A stretch of 64,000 bases of DNA from Martinezella lusitana (GTDB taxonomy: Bacteria; Pseudomonadota; Alphaproteobacteria; Rhizobiales; Rhizobiaceae): the NCBI RefSeq assembly GCF_010668395.1, contig NZ_WUEY01000024.1:26162-90161 (forward strand), given 5' to 3'. The notes under the pieces were generated by a model. The model was not told where the DNA came from, did not search any database, and saw nothing but the letters and a program-made list of their open reading frames with translations. The stretch's first letter is position 1. Every line of letters begins with the position of its first letter. A program made the position numbers and the translations under genes. Positions 33,095 through 40,735 of this stretch are shown here, piece after piece.

Positions 33095-33761
33095 ATTGCG
33101 AGAAGGCGTCCAATGAGGACATAATATGTCTGGTCAGCGCTTCTGCGGCGTTGTCGGCATTACCGCTTTCGATTGCCGCGACCAACGGCTCATGCTCGAG
33201 CGCGACGTCAAGCAGATTGCCATAGGCAGCGTTGTCGATGGTCAATGCAAGCCGCATATGGTCGAAAAGCAAACCGGCGATCTTCTCGATGTACGGATTT
33301 CCAGCCATGCGCCAGAGGGCTTCATGGAAGTCCAACTCCGCCTCGACGACGCCGGCCAGGTCGCCTGCGGCGGCGCGGTCCGCCATGACTTGAATGAGGC
33401 TGCGCAGCTCCTTCAAGTCATCTTTCGAATGCTTTTTGGTCACCGCCTGGATGGCGAGCGCCTCGATCGAGTTGCGAACGGCATAGAGCTCATGAATCTT
33501 CTCCGGGCTCATGCTGATGACCGACGGACCGAAATGCGTTCGATTCTCCAGCAGCCCACCCTCCATCAGGCGGTTGACGGCCTCGCGCACCGGAGCCCGA
33601 CTAATGCCAAGAGATCGCGCGATGGTAGCCTCGACCAACCGTTCACCCTGCGGAATCTGGCCGGACAGAATTCGGCTGCGCAGGTCAAGATAAACCTGGT
33701 TGGCGACGGAATTCCTCTGGATCACCGGTGCCTGTATCTCGTCCTGCTTGAGGGATGCCAT
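33090..33761 (-). CDS. GntR-family (FCD) transcriptional regulator
   Basis: Regulator of 223 residues. ATG 33761 is chosen for AAGGAG seven bases before it. The N-terminal winged helix reads LVEATIARSLGISRAPVREA with NRLMEGGLLENRTHFGPSV; the FCD domain follows (YAVRNSIEALAIQAVTKKHS, ELDFHEALWRMAGNPYI with metal-site His, VALEHEPLVAAIESGN). It lies between the two minus-strand operons whose promoters share ACTGTCGACAATG, the kind of TTGTC/GACAA-rich dyad bound by FCD regulators. I infer that it controls both. Confidence 0.9.
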   Translation of the reverse strand: MASLKQDEIQAPVIQRNSVANQVYLDLRSRILSGQIPQGERLVEATIARSLGISRAPVREAVNRLMEGGLLENRTHFGPSVISMSPEKIHELYAVRNSIEALAIQAVTKKHSKDDLKELRSLIQVMADRAAAGDLAGVVEAELDFHEALWRMAGNPYIEKIAGLLFDHMRLALTIDNAAYGNLLDVALEHEPLVAAIESGNADNAAEALTRHIMSSLDAFSQS

Positions 33762-33897
33762 GAAATCGCTCCTTACAACCAATAGGTACCCAGAGGGAGC
33801 CCATCGGCCAATCCATTCAAATGAGCACGACATTTTACCGCAAAAGCTACAAATTCAAGCGCTTGTCGGCTGTCGTACAGGTTTTCCACCGCCGGCG

Positions 33898-35190
33898 TCA
33901 GGCCGATTCACGCCAAAGCTGCTTGCCTTCGCGAACTTTATCGCAAGCTCTGTCGAGTGCACCTGCAATCTCGTCGGCCTGCTTATTGGTGAGAACCAGC
34001 GGCGGAAACAGCTTCAAACCTGGAGGATCGATCTCCGAGACGCTGTGGCATAAGACACCCTGCGCAAAGATTTCGCGGTAGAGCGTCCGGCCGGCTGCGC
34101 GGGCAGAAAGACCGATCGACATCGCGAGACCGAATGACGACACGCTTGTCAGGATGTCCGGATGACGGCCGCAGACCTCGTTGATCTTTGCCGTCAGATA
34201 TCGGCTCACCGACTTCACATTTTCGAGGAGTGCCGGATTCGAGGCAACCTCGAGCACCTGGGCAGCGACGAGGCAGCTGATCTCATTGCCGCCGAGACTG
34301 GAGATATAGGCGAAACGATGCTGATTCATGCATTCTTCGTAGATTTCTTCACGCATCAGCACGGCACTTGCCGGATAGAGTCCGCCAGACAGGCCCTTGC
34401 CGGTTATCAGCATCGCGGGTTCGATATCGTATTGCTGGGTCGCCCAAAGGGTGCCCGTCCGCCCAAGGCCGGCACGCGTTTCGTCGACGATGAAGAGGAT
34501 GCCGCGTTCCTTGCAGAGCCGGGATGCGGCCTCAAAGAACTCCTTCGATGCCGGCGCAAAGGTCTCGTAGTCCATCGGCTCGATGATGAAGGCTGCAATG
34601 TTCTTGGTCAGCTTTCTGTCCAGTTCGTCCACATCACCGAAAGTCTCCAGGAAGTCTGCGTGTGTCGGAAGATTGTAGTGGTCGATGATGCCTTCTTCCG
34701 GCGAACCGGTAACGATCGCAGCAAAGCCGGTGTGGCCGTGATATCCGTGGCGGTATGCAAGCATCCGCTGGCGCTTCGTTACGCGGAAGGCGAACATCGT
34801 CGCGAGATCGACTGACAGCGTCGAGCAGAGCGTCACGACGCTTCGGTTCAGCCAGGGTTTTGGTGCCAGCTCGGCCAGGCGATCCTGCAGTTTCAGGTAT
34901 TCGGCATTCGGAACCGACCACAGGCCGGTATCGCGGCCATCGTCGAGTGCCTGTCTCAGTGCGTTCAGTACAGCGGGGTGGCGATGGCCGAGAGCGTGAA
35001 CGCCGCCACCGGCGCCGCAATCGATAAGGCGGCGGTCGCCTTCGATATCCCAGAGATAAACGCCCTCGCGCCGCCCGATGACGAATTCCGCGCCCTTGGC
35101 GAGCTGTCGCTCGGCGTTGGATCGCCAGGAGCGCTCTATGAATGCATTGAAGATATCAGCGCTGGTGTCCAGCGTCTTAGCCTGTGTCAT
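33898..35190 (-). CDS. Class III aminotransferase (GABA/glutamate-1-semialdehyde aminotransferase-like)
   Basis: PLP enzyme of 430 residues in the class III (omega-amino acid) group. Seen: LIDCGAGGGVHALGHRHPAV at the N-terminal domain, ILFIVDETRAGLGRTG with the Asp that contacts the pyridine nitrogen, and the PLP lysine in MLITGKGLSGGLYPASAVL. The order and lengths match 4-aminobutyrate, ornithine and glutamate-1-semialdehyde aminotransferases. If the ureohydrolase 440 bases upstream makes 4-aminobutyrate from 4-guanidinobutyrate, this enzyme could remove its amino group to give succinate semialdehyde. It is the last gene of the SsuABC-ureohydrolase operon. Confidence 0.88.
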   Translation of the reverse strand: MTQAKTLDTSADIFNAFIERSWRSNAERQLAKGAEFVIGRREGVYLWDIEGDRRLIDCGAGGGVHALGHRHPAVLNALRQALDDGRDTGLWSVPNAEYLKLQDRLAELAPKPWLNRSVVTLCSTLSVDLATMFAFRVTKRQRMLAYRHGYHGHTGFAAIVTGSPEEGIIDHYNLPTHADFLETFGDVDELDRKLTKNIAAFIIEPMDYETFAPASKEFFEAASRLCKERGILFIVDETRAGLGRTGTLWATQQYDIEPAMLITGKGLSGGLYPASAVLMREEIYEECMNQHRFAYISSLGGNEISCLVAAQVLEVASNPALLENVKSVSRYLTAKINEVCGRHPDILTSVSSFGLAMSIGLSARAAGRTLYREIFAQGVLCHSVSEIDPPGLKLFPPLVLTNKQADEIAGALDRACDKVREGKQLWRESA

Positions 35191-35208
35191 TGGATGCCCG
35201 CCCTGATC

Positions 35209-35583
35209 TTATTGTTCGGTGAGAGTGAAATGCCAGACCTTGGAGACGATCTTCCAGCCGTCCTTGGTCTTTACGAGTGTCAGTTCGTCGGTGAACTGCT
35301 TGGGGAGGAAGATTTCCCGGACTCGCATATGTGCGGTTGTCGGAGTCGGGATTTCGATCAGGACTATTTCGTCCTTGCGGGGATCGTTACGCGTTTCAGG
35401 AGAGACCCGGCCGCGGACGATCTCCAGATAGGTCTCAACGTTCATGATGACAGGCTCTGCATCTGCAAAGCAGTAGAGCATGGCGGCAGGGTGCAAGATT
35501 GCGGCGAACAGGTTTGCGTCGCATTTATAGATCGCATCGAAATACGTCTCGGCGATCTGGCGAATGGCGTCTTCGTCAGACAT
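35209..35583 (-). CDS. NTF2-like (SnoaL/lumazine-binding type) small protein
   Basis: Protein of 124 residues starting at ATG 35583 after GGGAGGACC. It has the cone-shaped NTF2 fold pattern: an N-terminal helix (IRQIAETYFDAIYKCDANLF), the strand-turn LHPAAMLYC, and an end with LTLVKTKDGWKIVSKVWHF. Members act as small hydrolases, isomerases or ligand carriers, or as partner subunits, so no reaction can be assigned. It sits between the ureohydrolase (46 bases) and the aminotransferase (18 bases) in one operon, suggesting a role with them. Confidence 0.8.
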   Translation of the reverse strand: MSDEDAIRQIAETYFDAIYKCDANLFAAILHPAAMLYCFADAEPVIMNVETYLEIVRGRVSPETRNDPRKDEIVLIEIPTPTTAHMRVREIFLPKQFTDELTLVKTKDGWKIVSKVWHFTLTEQ

Positions 35584-35629
35584 GGGTCCTCCCGGATTTT
35601 TATGATTGAGTGGAAGGGGCGAAAGCCCC

Positions 35630-36586
35630 TTACTTCTTACGCACCGTATGCGCGACCGCCGCAAGGCAGGTCAGCTCGAACATCAGGTTTGCGGCGTTTA
35701 TGCAGGTGATTCCAGTGGGGTCGAGCGACGGCACGACTTCGCAGATGTCCCCGCCGATCAGATCTATGCCGTTCAATGCCCGCAGCATCATCTGTGCATC
35801 GCGCATCATGATGCCGCCCGGTTCTGGAACGCCTGTGCCCGGAGCTTCCTTAGGGTCGAGACCGTCGATGTCTATGGAAAAATAGGTCTTGCCGCCGCCG
35901 ATCACCCGCTTGATTTCGGCGATCACATTGGCGCGCCCCATCTCCTCGTATTCGTCCATGGTGATCATGCGGATGCCCGTTTTTTCACCGTAGACGATAT
36001 CATCGTCGCCATAGCGCGTGCCACGCAGGCCGATCTGGATGATGCGCTTAGGATCGAGCAGACCTTCCTCCACTGCGCGGCGTACGAAGGTCGCATGGTT
36101 GTACTTGGTGCCCATGAACTCATCGAAGGTGTCGGAATGGGAGTCGATCTGCACCAGGCCGACCGGGCCATCCTTGGCAATGGCGCGCAGGATCGGCAAT
36201 GGGACAGTATGGTCGCCCCCGATCGAAATCGGCACCGCACCCGCCGCGTGGATTTTGACATAGAAATCCTGGATCAGTTCGACGCTCTTTTCGACGCTGA
36301 GTGGATGAGTCGGCGCATCGCCGATATCGGCGATATTGGCCATCCGGTATGGTGCCACACCCGTCGTCGGGTTGACCTGGCGGATCAGCCGTGAGGCTTC
36401 GCGCACGCCGGCTGGTCCCTGACGTGCTCCGGATCGGAAGGTCGCGCCGAGGTCGAGCGGCACGCCCACGAGCGCAATGTCCACTTCGGACGTCAACTCG
36501 GCTCTAGCCGCCCGCATGAAGCTTGCAATCTCCGCATAACGTGGCGTCACGGAAGAATCGACGGGCTGGAATTTCTGGTCAGTCAT
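35630..36586 (-). CDS. Ureohydrolase of the arginase/agmatinase/guanidinobutyrase family
   Basis: Binuclear metal hydrolase of 318 residues that should release urea from a guanidino compound. Metal ligands are all present: His126 in IGGDHTVPLP, the DSHSD motif (Asp148, His150, Asp152), and SIDIDGLDP (Asp239, Asp241). The N-terminal RSGARQGPAGVREASR segment is agmatinase-like. With AruH- and AruI-like genes nearby, 4-guanidinobutyrate is the favoured substrate (GbuA role). However, the gene follows an SsuABC-type importer, a neighbourhood also known for guanidine hydrolases, so free guanidine or another guanidino compound is a real alternative. No hypA/hypB-like nickel chaperone genes are next to it. 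GAGGTGAA precedes the ATG. Confidence 0.9.
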   Translation of the reverse strand: MTDQKFQPVDSSVTPRYAEIASFMRAARAELTSEVDIALVGVPLDLGATFRSGARQGPAGVREASRLIRQVNPTTGVAPYRMANIADIGDAPTHPLSVEKSVELIQDFYVKIHAAGAVPISIGGDHTVPLPILRAIAKDGPVGLVQIDSHSDTFDEFMGTKYNHATFVRRAVEEGLLDPKRIIQIGLRGTRYGDDDIVYGEKTGIRMITMDEYEEMGRANVIAEIKRVIGGGKTYFSIDIDGLDPKEAPGTGVPEPGGIMMRDAQMMLRALNGIDLIGGDICEVVPSLDPTGITCINAANLMFELTCLAAVAHTVRKK

Positions 36587-36606
36587 GGTTCACCTCTTTG
36601 TAAGTG

Positions 36607-37365
36607 TCAGTGTCGCAACAGATGCAGCATCCGCTTGCGGTATTGAGTAAATTCGTCGCTCGCCACCACGTCTGCGCTGCGTGGTCGGGGAAGCTCGATC
36701 TTGAAATCCTCGATGATCCGTCCGGGCCGCGTGCTCATCACCAGGACGCGATCCGCCAGGAAGATCGCTTCTTCGATGTCGTGAGTAACGAAGATAACGG
36801 TGCTCCTCTTGCGTGCCCATATGTTGAGGAGAAGTTCCTGCATGCGCGAGCGCGTCTGGGCGTCAAGCGCGGCGAAAGGCTCGTCCATCAACAAGACATG
36901 CGGCTCCATGGCCAGGGCTCTTGCAATTGCAACGCGTTGTCGCATGCCGCCGGAAAGCACCTTTGGAAATTGCTCCGCATAATCCGTCAACCCGACGATC
37001 TCGATCAGTTCGTCGGCGGTTTGGGAGACCTTGGCAGCCGACCACTTGTTGAGCCGCGGCCCGAACTCGACGTTGCCACGGACTGTTAGCCATGGATAAA
37101 GCGAATAGTTCTGGAACACCATGCCACGATCAGGGCCGGGATGCGCGACCGCCTTGCCGCCGACGATCACATGGCCCGTGGTGGTCTCGATCAGACCGCC
37201 GACAACGTTCAGCAGCGTCGACTTCCCGCAGCCGGAGGGTCCAAGTAGGCAGACGAACTCGCCCTCTTCAATGGTGAGGCTGGTCTCGGCAAGAGCGATC
37301 TGGGTTGCCTCGCGGTGGCGCGAGAACTCCACGCTGACGTTTTCAATGAAGACTTGAGACATCAT
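36607..37365 (-). CDS. Nitrate/sulfonate/taurine-type ABC ATPase
   Basis: ATPase of about 252 residues of the SsuB/TauB/NrtD family; start ATG 37365 or 37362 after GAGG. Walker A GPSGCGKST, Q-loop MVFQNYSLYPWLT, signature LSGGMRQR, Walker B LLMDEPFAALDAQTR, switch VTHDIEEAIFL. The FAALDAQTR variant is typical for this family. It starts six bases after the permease stop and ends 20 bases before the ureohydrolase start, so import and hydrolysis are co-expressed. Confidence 0.93.
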   Translation of the reverse strand: MMSQVFIENVSVEFSRHREATQIALAETSLTIEEGEFVCLLGPSGCGKSTLLNVVGGLIETTTGHVIVGGKAVAHPGPDRGMVFQNYSLYPWLTVRGNVEFGPRLNKWSAAKVSQTADELIEIVGLTDYAEQFPKVLSGGMRQRVAIARALAMEPHVLLMDEPFAALDAQTRSRMQELLLNIWARKRSTVIFVTHDIEEAIFLADRVLVMSTRPGRIIEDFKIELPRPRSADVVASDEFTQYRKRMLHLLRH

Positions 37366-37370
37366 GGACC

Positions 37371-38243
37371 TCAATGCAGGTAAGGAAAGAGCTTGGCGTG
37401 CGCGAAACGAAACACCAAATCGGTCAGGATGCCGAGAATCCCGACCGCCACGATGCCCGCAATGACCTGATCGGTCAGAAGGAAGCGCTGCGATTGCAGG
37501 ATGGCGATGCCCATGCCTGAGTCTGCACCGACGAGTTCGGCGACGATCACGTAGGTCCAGGCGATACCGGCCGTGATGCGCAAGGAGTCCACGATGCTCG
37601 GTATGCAGGCAGGCAGCAGTACCTTGAAGAATACCTGTCGCGAACTGGCGCCCAGCGAATAGGCGCTGTTCATCAAATCGCTCGACACACCCTCGGAAAT
37701 GCTAGCGATAAAAAGAGCCAGCGGAAAGAAGGTGCCGATGAAGATGACGGCGATCTTCTGCGATTCATTGATGCCAAGCCAGATGATCATCAGGGGTACA
37801 AAAGCGGTTGCCGGAAGATAGCGTGCAGTGCTGAGCAGCGGCTCGATCAGTGAGCGGAAGAAGGGAAAGTTGCCAATCAGGATACCGATCGGGATGGCCA
37901 CCACGGCAGCGATGAGGAAGCCGCCGAACACGCGGCAGGCGCTTGCCCAGACATCGAAAAGGTAGCCTTCAAAGAAGACCATCTCGAACAACCGACGCGC
38001 GACCGCTAAAGGGCTCGGCAGGAAGAATGGCTGAATCCAGCCGGCCTCGGTCACCAACAGCCAGATTGTGAAAAACATGACGACGCCGAGCGTCGAGATC
38101 GTCAGCCGTTCGCGGGCCGAAAGGGCCGCGCGCGGCCGCAGGTAGCTGCGAAAACGTCGGATTGCGGGGTGGGTGGGGCGCCGTTGCGGCGCGCCATTAT
38201 AGTTGTCCATGGATAGCATGGCTGACGTGATTGGCTGTCGCAC
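37371..38243 (-). CDS. Nitrate/sulfonate/taurine-type ABC permease
   Basis: Inner-membrane permease of 290 residues, SsuC/TauC family. GTG 38243 has GGGAGG five bases upstream; inner ATG codons at 38219 and 38210 are alternatives. The N-terminal 50 residues are polar and basic, then VVMFFTIWLLVTEAGWIQPF starts the membrane part. The coupling region DLMNSAYSLGASSRQVFFKV and the ensuing LLPACIPSIVDSLRITAGIA are clear, with GADSGMGIAIL near the end as in the family. Confidence 0.92.
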   Translation of the reverse strand: MRQPITSAMLSMDNYNGAPQRRPTHPAIRRFRSYLRPRAALSARERLTISTLGVVMFFTIWLLVTEAGWIQPFFLPSPLAVARRLFEMVFFEGYLFDVWASACRVFGGFLIAAVVAIPIGILIGNFPFFRSLIEPLLSTARYLPATAFVPLMIIWLGINESQKIAVIFIGTFFPLALFIASISEGVSSDLMNSAYSLGASSRQVFFKVLLPACIPSIVDSLRITAGIAWTYVIVAELVGADSGMGIAILQSQRFLLTDQVIAGIVAVGILGILTDLVFRFAHAKLFPYLH

Positions 38244-38257
38244 GAGCGCCTCCCGAC

Positions 38258-39232
38258 CTACTTCGCCAATTCAGGGGCAACGCCGACGAGCTTCTGTGCA
38301 TCAGGCACTTTGCGTAGCACGCCGATACGGTGGTAGAACTCCCCAGCATTTGTCACGAGTTTGACCGCCGGGCTTTCGCTTCCCGTAAAGAACGTCTCAT
38401 TGTCATTTGCAGAGATGAACCGTACGTCGCCAAGGCTTGCCTCCAGCGTCTCCTTCGACATCTTTAGGTTTCGCGCGATGATTTCGTTTGCAGCGGCTGG
38501 GTCTGTCTTCATGAACGCGACGCCCTCGAAGTAGGCTTTCACGAAGGCCTTGAAATCGGCCTCGTGATCCTTGGCGAAATCACTGCGCGTCGCCAGCGCA
38601 TCCACGATCAGGCCAGGCATCGACTTGGTATCGATCAGTACTTTGCCAAAACTGGTTGCGGCGGCTTTCGACAGCCAGGGCTGCCATGTAACGGCTGCAT
38701 CGATGCTACCGGCCACAAAGGCCGCGCCGGCATCGCCGGACTTCATGTCGATCGTTTTAACATCGTTCAGGGTGAGACCTGCCTTGTCCAGCGCCTCGGC
38801 AAGAAGGAATTGTGAGATCGAACCCTTCTGGACACCGACGCTGTGGCCCTTGAGGTCAGCCACCGATTTGATGTCCTTCCTGGAAACTATGCCGTCGCCA
38901 CCTGAGGATTCGTCCAGCGTTGTGAGAAGGGTGAGATTGGCGCCATTGCCGGCGAAGAGGGTAAAATTGTCGATCGTCGATGCGACAACGTCGATCTGGC
39001 CGCCTTGCATGGCGGCGAGCGCATCTGACGATGCCTCGATGATCTTGAGGTTCACATCGAGCCCGGCCTTATCGAAGAATCCCTTCTCCTTGGCGATGTA
39101 GAGGGCACCATAACCGATCCATGTCGAGTGCGCGACAGTCAGCTTCTGCGCCGACAGGGCAGGCAAAGCTCCCATGAATGCCACAGCGATGCCAACTGAA
39201 CTTGCAAGCGCGAGCTTCGAAAAATTCTTCAT
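38258..39232 (-). CDS. Nitrate/sulfonate/taurine-type ABC substrate-binding protein
   Basis: Periplasmic protein of 324 residues, SsuA/TauA-like. The ATG at 39232 has AAAAGGGGAAT upstream. A Sec signal (KLALASSVGIAVAFMGALPA, cleaved near ALS-AQ) leads into LTVAHSTWIGYGALYIAKEK, then a core with KIIEASSDALAAMQGGQIDV, GHSVGVQKGSISQFLLAEAL and AAVTWQPWLSKA. This group includes binders of sulfonates, pyrimidine precursors, and, in guanidine-linked loci, guanidine. It is the first gene of the operon and its promoter carries an 18-base palindrome. Confidence 0.92.
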   Translation of the reverse strand: MKNFSKLALASSVGIAVAFMGALPALSAQKLTVAHSTWIGYGALYIAKEKGFFDKAGLDVNLKIIEASSDALAAMQGGQIDVVASTIDNFTLFAGNGANLTLLTTLDESSGGDGIVSRKDIKSVADLKGHSVGVQKGSISQFLLAEALDKAGLTLNDVKTIDMKSGDAGAAFVAGSIDAAVTWQPWLSKAAATSFGKVLIDTKSMPGLIVDALATRSDFAKDHEADFKAFVKAYFEGVAFMKTDPAAANEIIARNLKMSKETLEASLGDVRFISANDNETFFTGSESPAVKLVTNAGEFYHRIGVLRKVPDAQKLVGVAPELAK

Positions 39233-39257
39233 AAGGCATTCCCCTTTTTTGATTAGT

Positions 39258-39280
39258 TCGACAGTCCACTGTCGACAATG
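39258..39280. promoter_or_regulatory. Palindrome TCGACAGT-CC-ACTGTCGA with shared 13-mer
   Basis: Eight-base perfect arms (39258-39265 and 39268-39275), 26 bases before the SsuA-type start codon. ACTGTCGACAATG at 39268-39280 is identical to the copy upstream of the M20 operon at 32963-32975. Likely operator of the GntR/FCD regulator at 33090-33761. Confidence 0.65.
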
Positions 39281-39647
39281 TCAAATATCCATATATTCAT
39301 CGTCCCGTCAATCGGGTCTTCGGAAGGAATTCGACAAATGCCCAGGAGCGAGTGAGGGAGCGTGATCTCTATGGTTGGCGCAGGCTCAAAGACATAATGG
39401 ATACTGCGGTAAGCGAACTACTCTTGTCTGAGCAGGTGACCTGATATGCCGGCGGGTCAACGGGTCGGCAAAATGGAGGATCGGATCTGGCTTGAAAATC
39501 TCCGGCCCAAAATGGGGGCGACCACCAAACGGCCGGATGCTCCAAAGATCAAGGATATCGAACGCGACCGAAACGTAGGTTATGTATTTTCGATGTGCCC
39601 TCGCTCTGAGGCGATAAATATGAACGGCGATGGCTGAATGTTTGGAG
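39281..39647. other. No supported gene
   Basis: About 370 bases upstream of the SsuA-type operon. It includes the AT-rich run AAATATCCATATATTCAT just beyond the operator, which may hold the operon promoter. Small frames on both strands lack ribosome sites and known motifs. Confidence 0.5.
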
Positions 39648-39917
39648 CTATCGGGGACAAAGAGACTTTGGATCTCCGAAAATACGCTCGCGAAGCGTTG
39701 CAATCCGCCTAGCGAGGGAAACCTTATGCATCATACGCTCCGGTTGGCGCAGCGGCAGGTTGCCTAGCCGTGTCTCGAATGCTGTTCGGTCTCGGCTGAT
39801 ACTGAAGAGACTGACACCAAGCCGAAACGCTGCGGGAGAAAGCCCCTCGTGCTCGACTACTGCAAGAAACGCACGCACGTTGCGTACGTCATGACTAGAC
39901 GTTAAAAGGCGCGTCAT
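39648..39917 (-). pseudogene. LysR regulator N-terminal fragment
   Basis: The minus strand encodes DVRNVRAFLAVVEHEGLSPA, AFRLGVSLFSISRDRTAFET and RLGNLPLRQP, a LysR helix-turn-helix whose linker should run into CRRGRAGF. The frame then diverges into unrelated sequence and stops at 90 residues, with no effector domain. It appears to be a truncated remnant, not expressed as a functional regulator. Confidence 0.55.
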
Positions 39918-40540
39918 TCAAACTCTCACTTGCAAAAACAGTCAAGTGAACAAACCAGTTCCGCCTTCCTCTCGTGATATGAGATCGGCCGAGTTTTTCA
40001 GAATTAAACCGCGAGATGTAACGACAGAAGTCGAACGTTCACGCTTAATGTCAGGCGCAGGCGCTGCCATGCGCTCGCAATCAAACTCCGCGATTTAGTG
40101 AGTCGCAAAATTCCCCGAAGCGCTCCTGACAACGAGGTTGAAGAGCAGCAAGATGGGGAATTCCCAGATTTCGATTCCCTCCACCATGATCCGACCAACA
40201 GCTACGCATGCTGCGCGCCTTGAATGAAACACTTAGTTCAGTGCCGTGACCGTCGATCTGACTGACCGAAGTTAAGATTAGGAAGATCCCTTGTGGTGCG
40301 GAGGAGACAATATTGCATGCTTGGGGATTACGACACCGCTTTGTCCAATAGCCCGCCGGACTGAAGCACACCCTATCTGGCGACAACGATGGCGAGACAA
40401 ACCGACGCACGTCACTTAGGTCAATGGCCGCAACAGATGGGGTTTGCATCTCGGTGTCGTAATTTGAGGGATCACCGTCCTATTAGCGCTGTGCGTTCAA
40501 TCCTATTCAGCGGCTGATAAACCTTAATAGGAGGCACGAA
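39918..40540. other. Gene-poor stretch before the cytochrome bd operon
   Basis: About 620 bases with only short frames and many stops. I see no RNA gene, transposase motif or clear operator. The promoter of the cytochrome bd operon probably lies near its right end; the AGGAGG at 40529-40534 serves the small frame at 40541. Confidence 0.5.
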
Positions 40541-40735
40541 TTGAAATTGGTTACGTCATCCTGCCACGTGGAACTAACGCCCGTCGTCACCACACCGGAG
40601 GCTTATATTGAAGCGGGATCGTTATTTGAATGGCGCCCTTACCCCGCCATAGCCATCGCCAAACAACACATGTCGCTACTTAAGATCGCCAGCGACCTTG
40701 GCGATGACGTTTTTATCCGATGGAGCGATCGATGA
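40541..40735 (+). CDS. Small ORF coupled to cydA, function unknown
   Basis: A 64-residue frame starts with TTG six bases after a perfect AGGAGG, and its TGA overlaps the cydA ATG as ATGA. Both signals favour real translation that couples to cydA. The sequence (ending DDVFIRWSDR) has no membrane segment and matches no family I know; it may be a leader that regulates oxidase synthesis or a remnant. It is not CydX, which is hydrophobic and lies downstream. Confidence 0.4.
   Translation: MKLVTSSCHVELTPVVTTPEAYIEAGSLFEWRPYPAIAIAKQHMSLLKIASDLGDDVFIRWSDR

Noticed and set aside
39233..39300. Guanidine (ykkC-type) riboswitch before the SsuABC-ureohydrolase operon
   Set aside because: I looked because of the gene content. 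The short leader is taken up by the TCGACAGT palindrome and I cannot see an aptamer-like pattern. A covariance-model search would be decisive.
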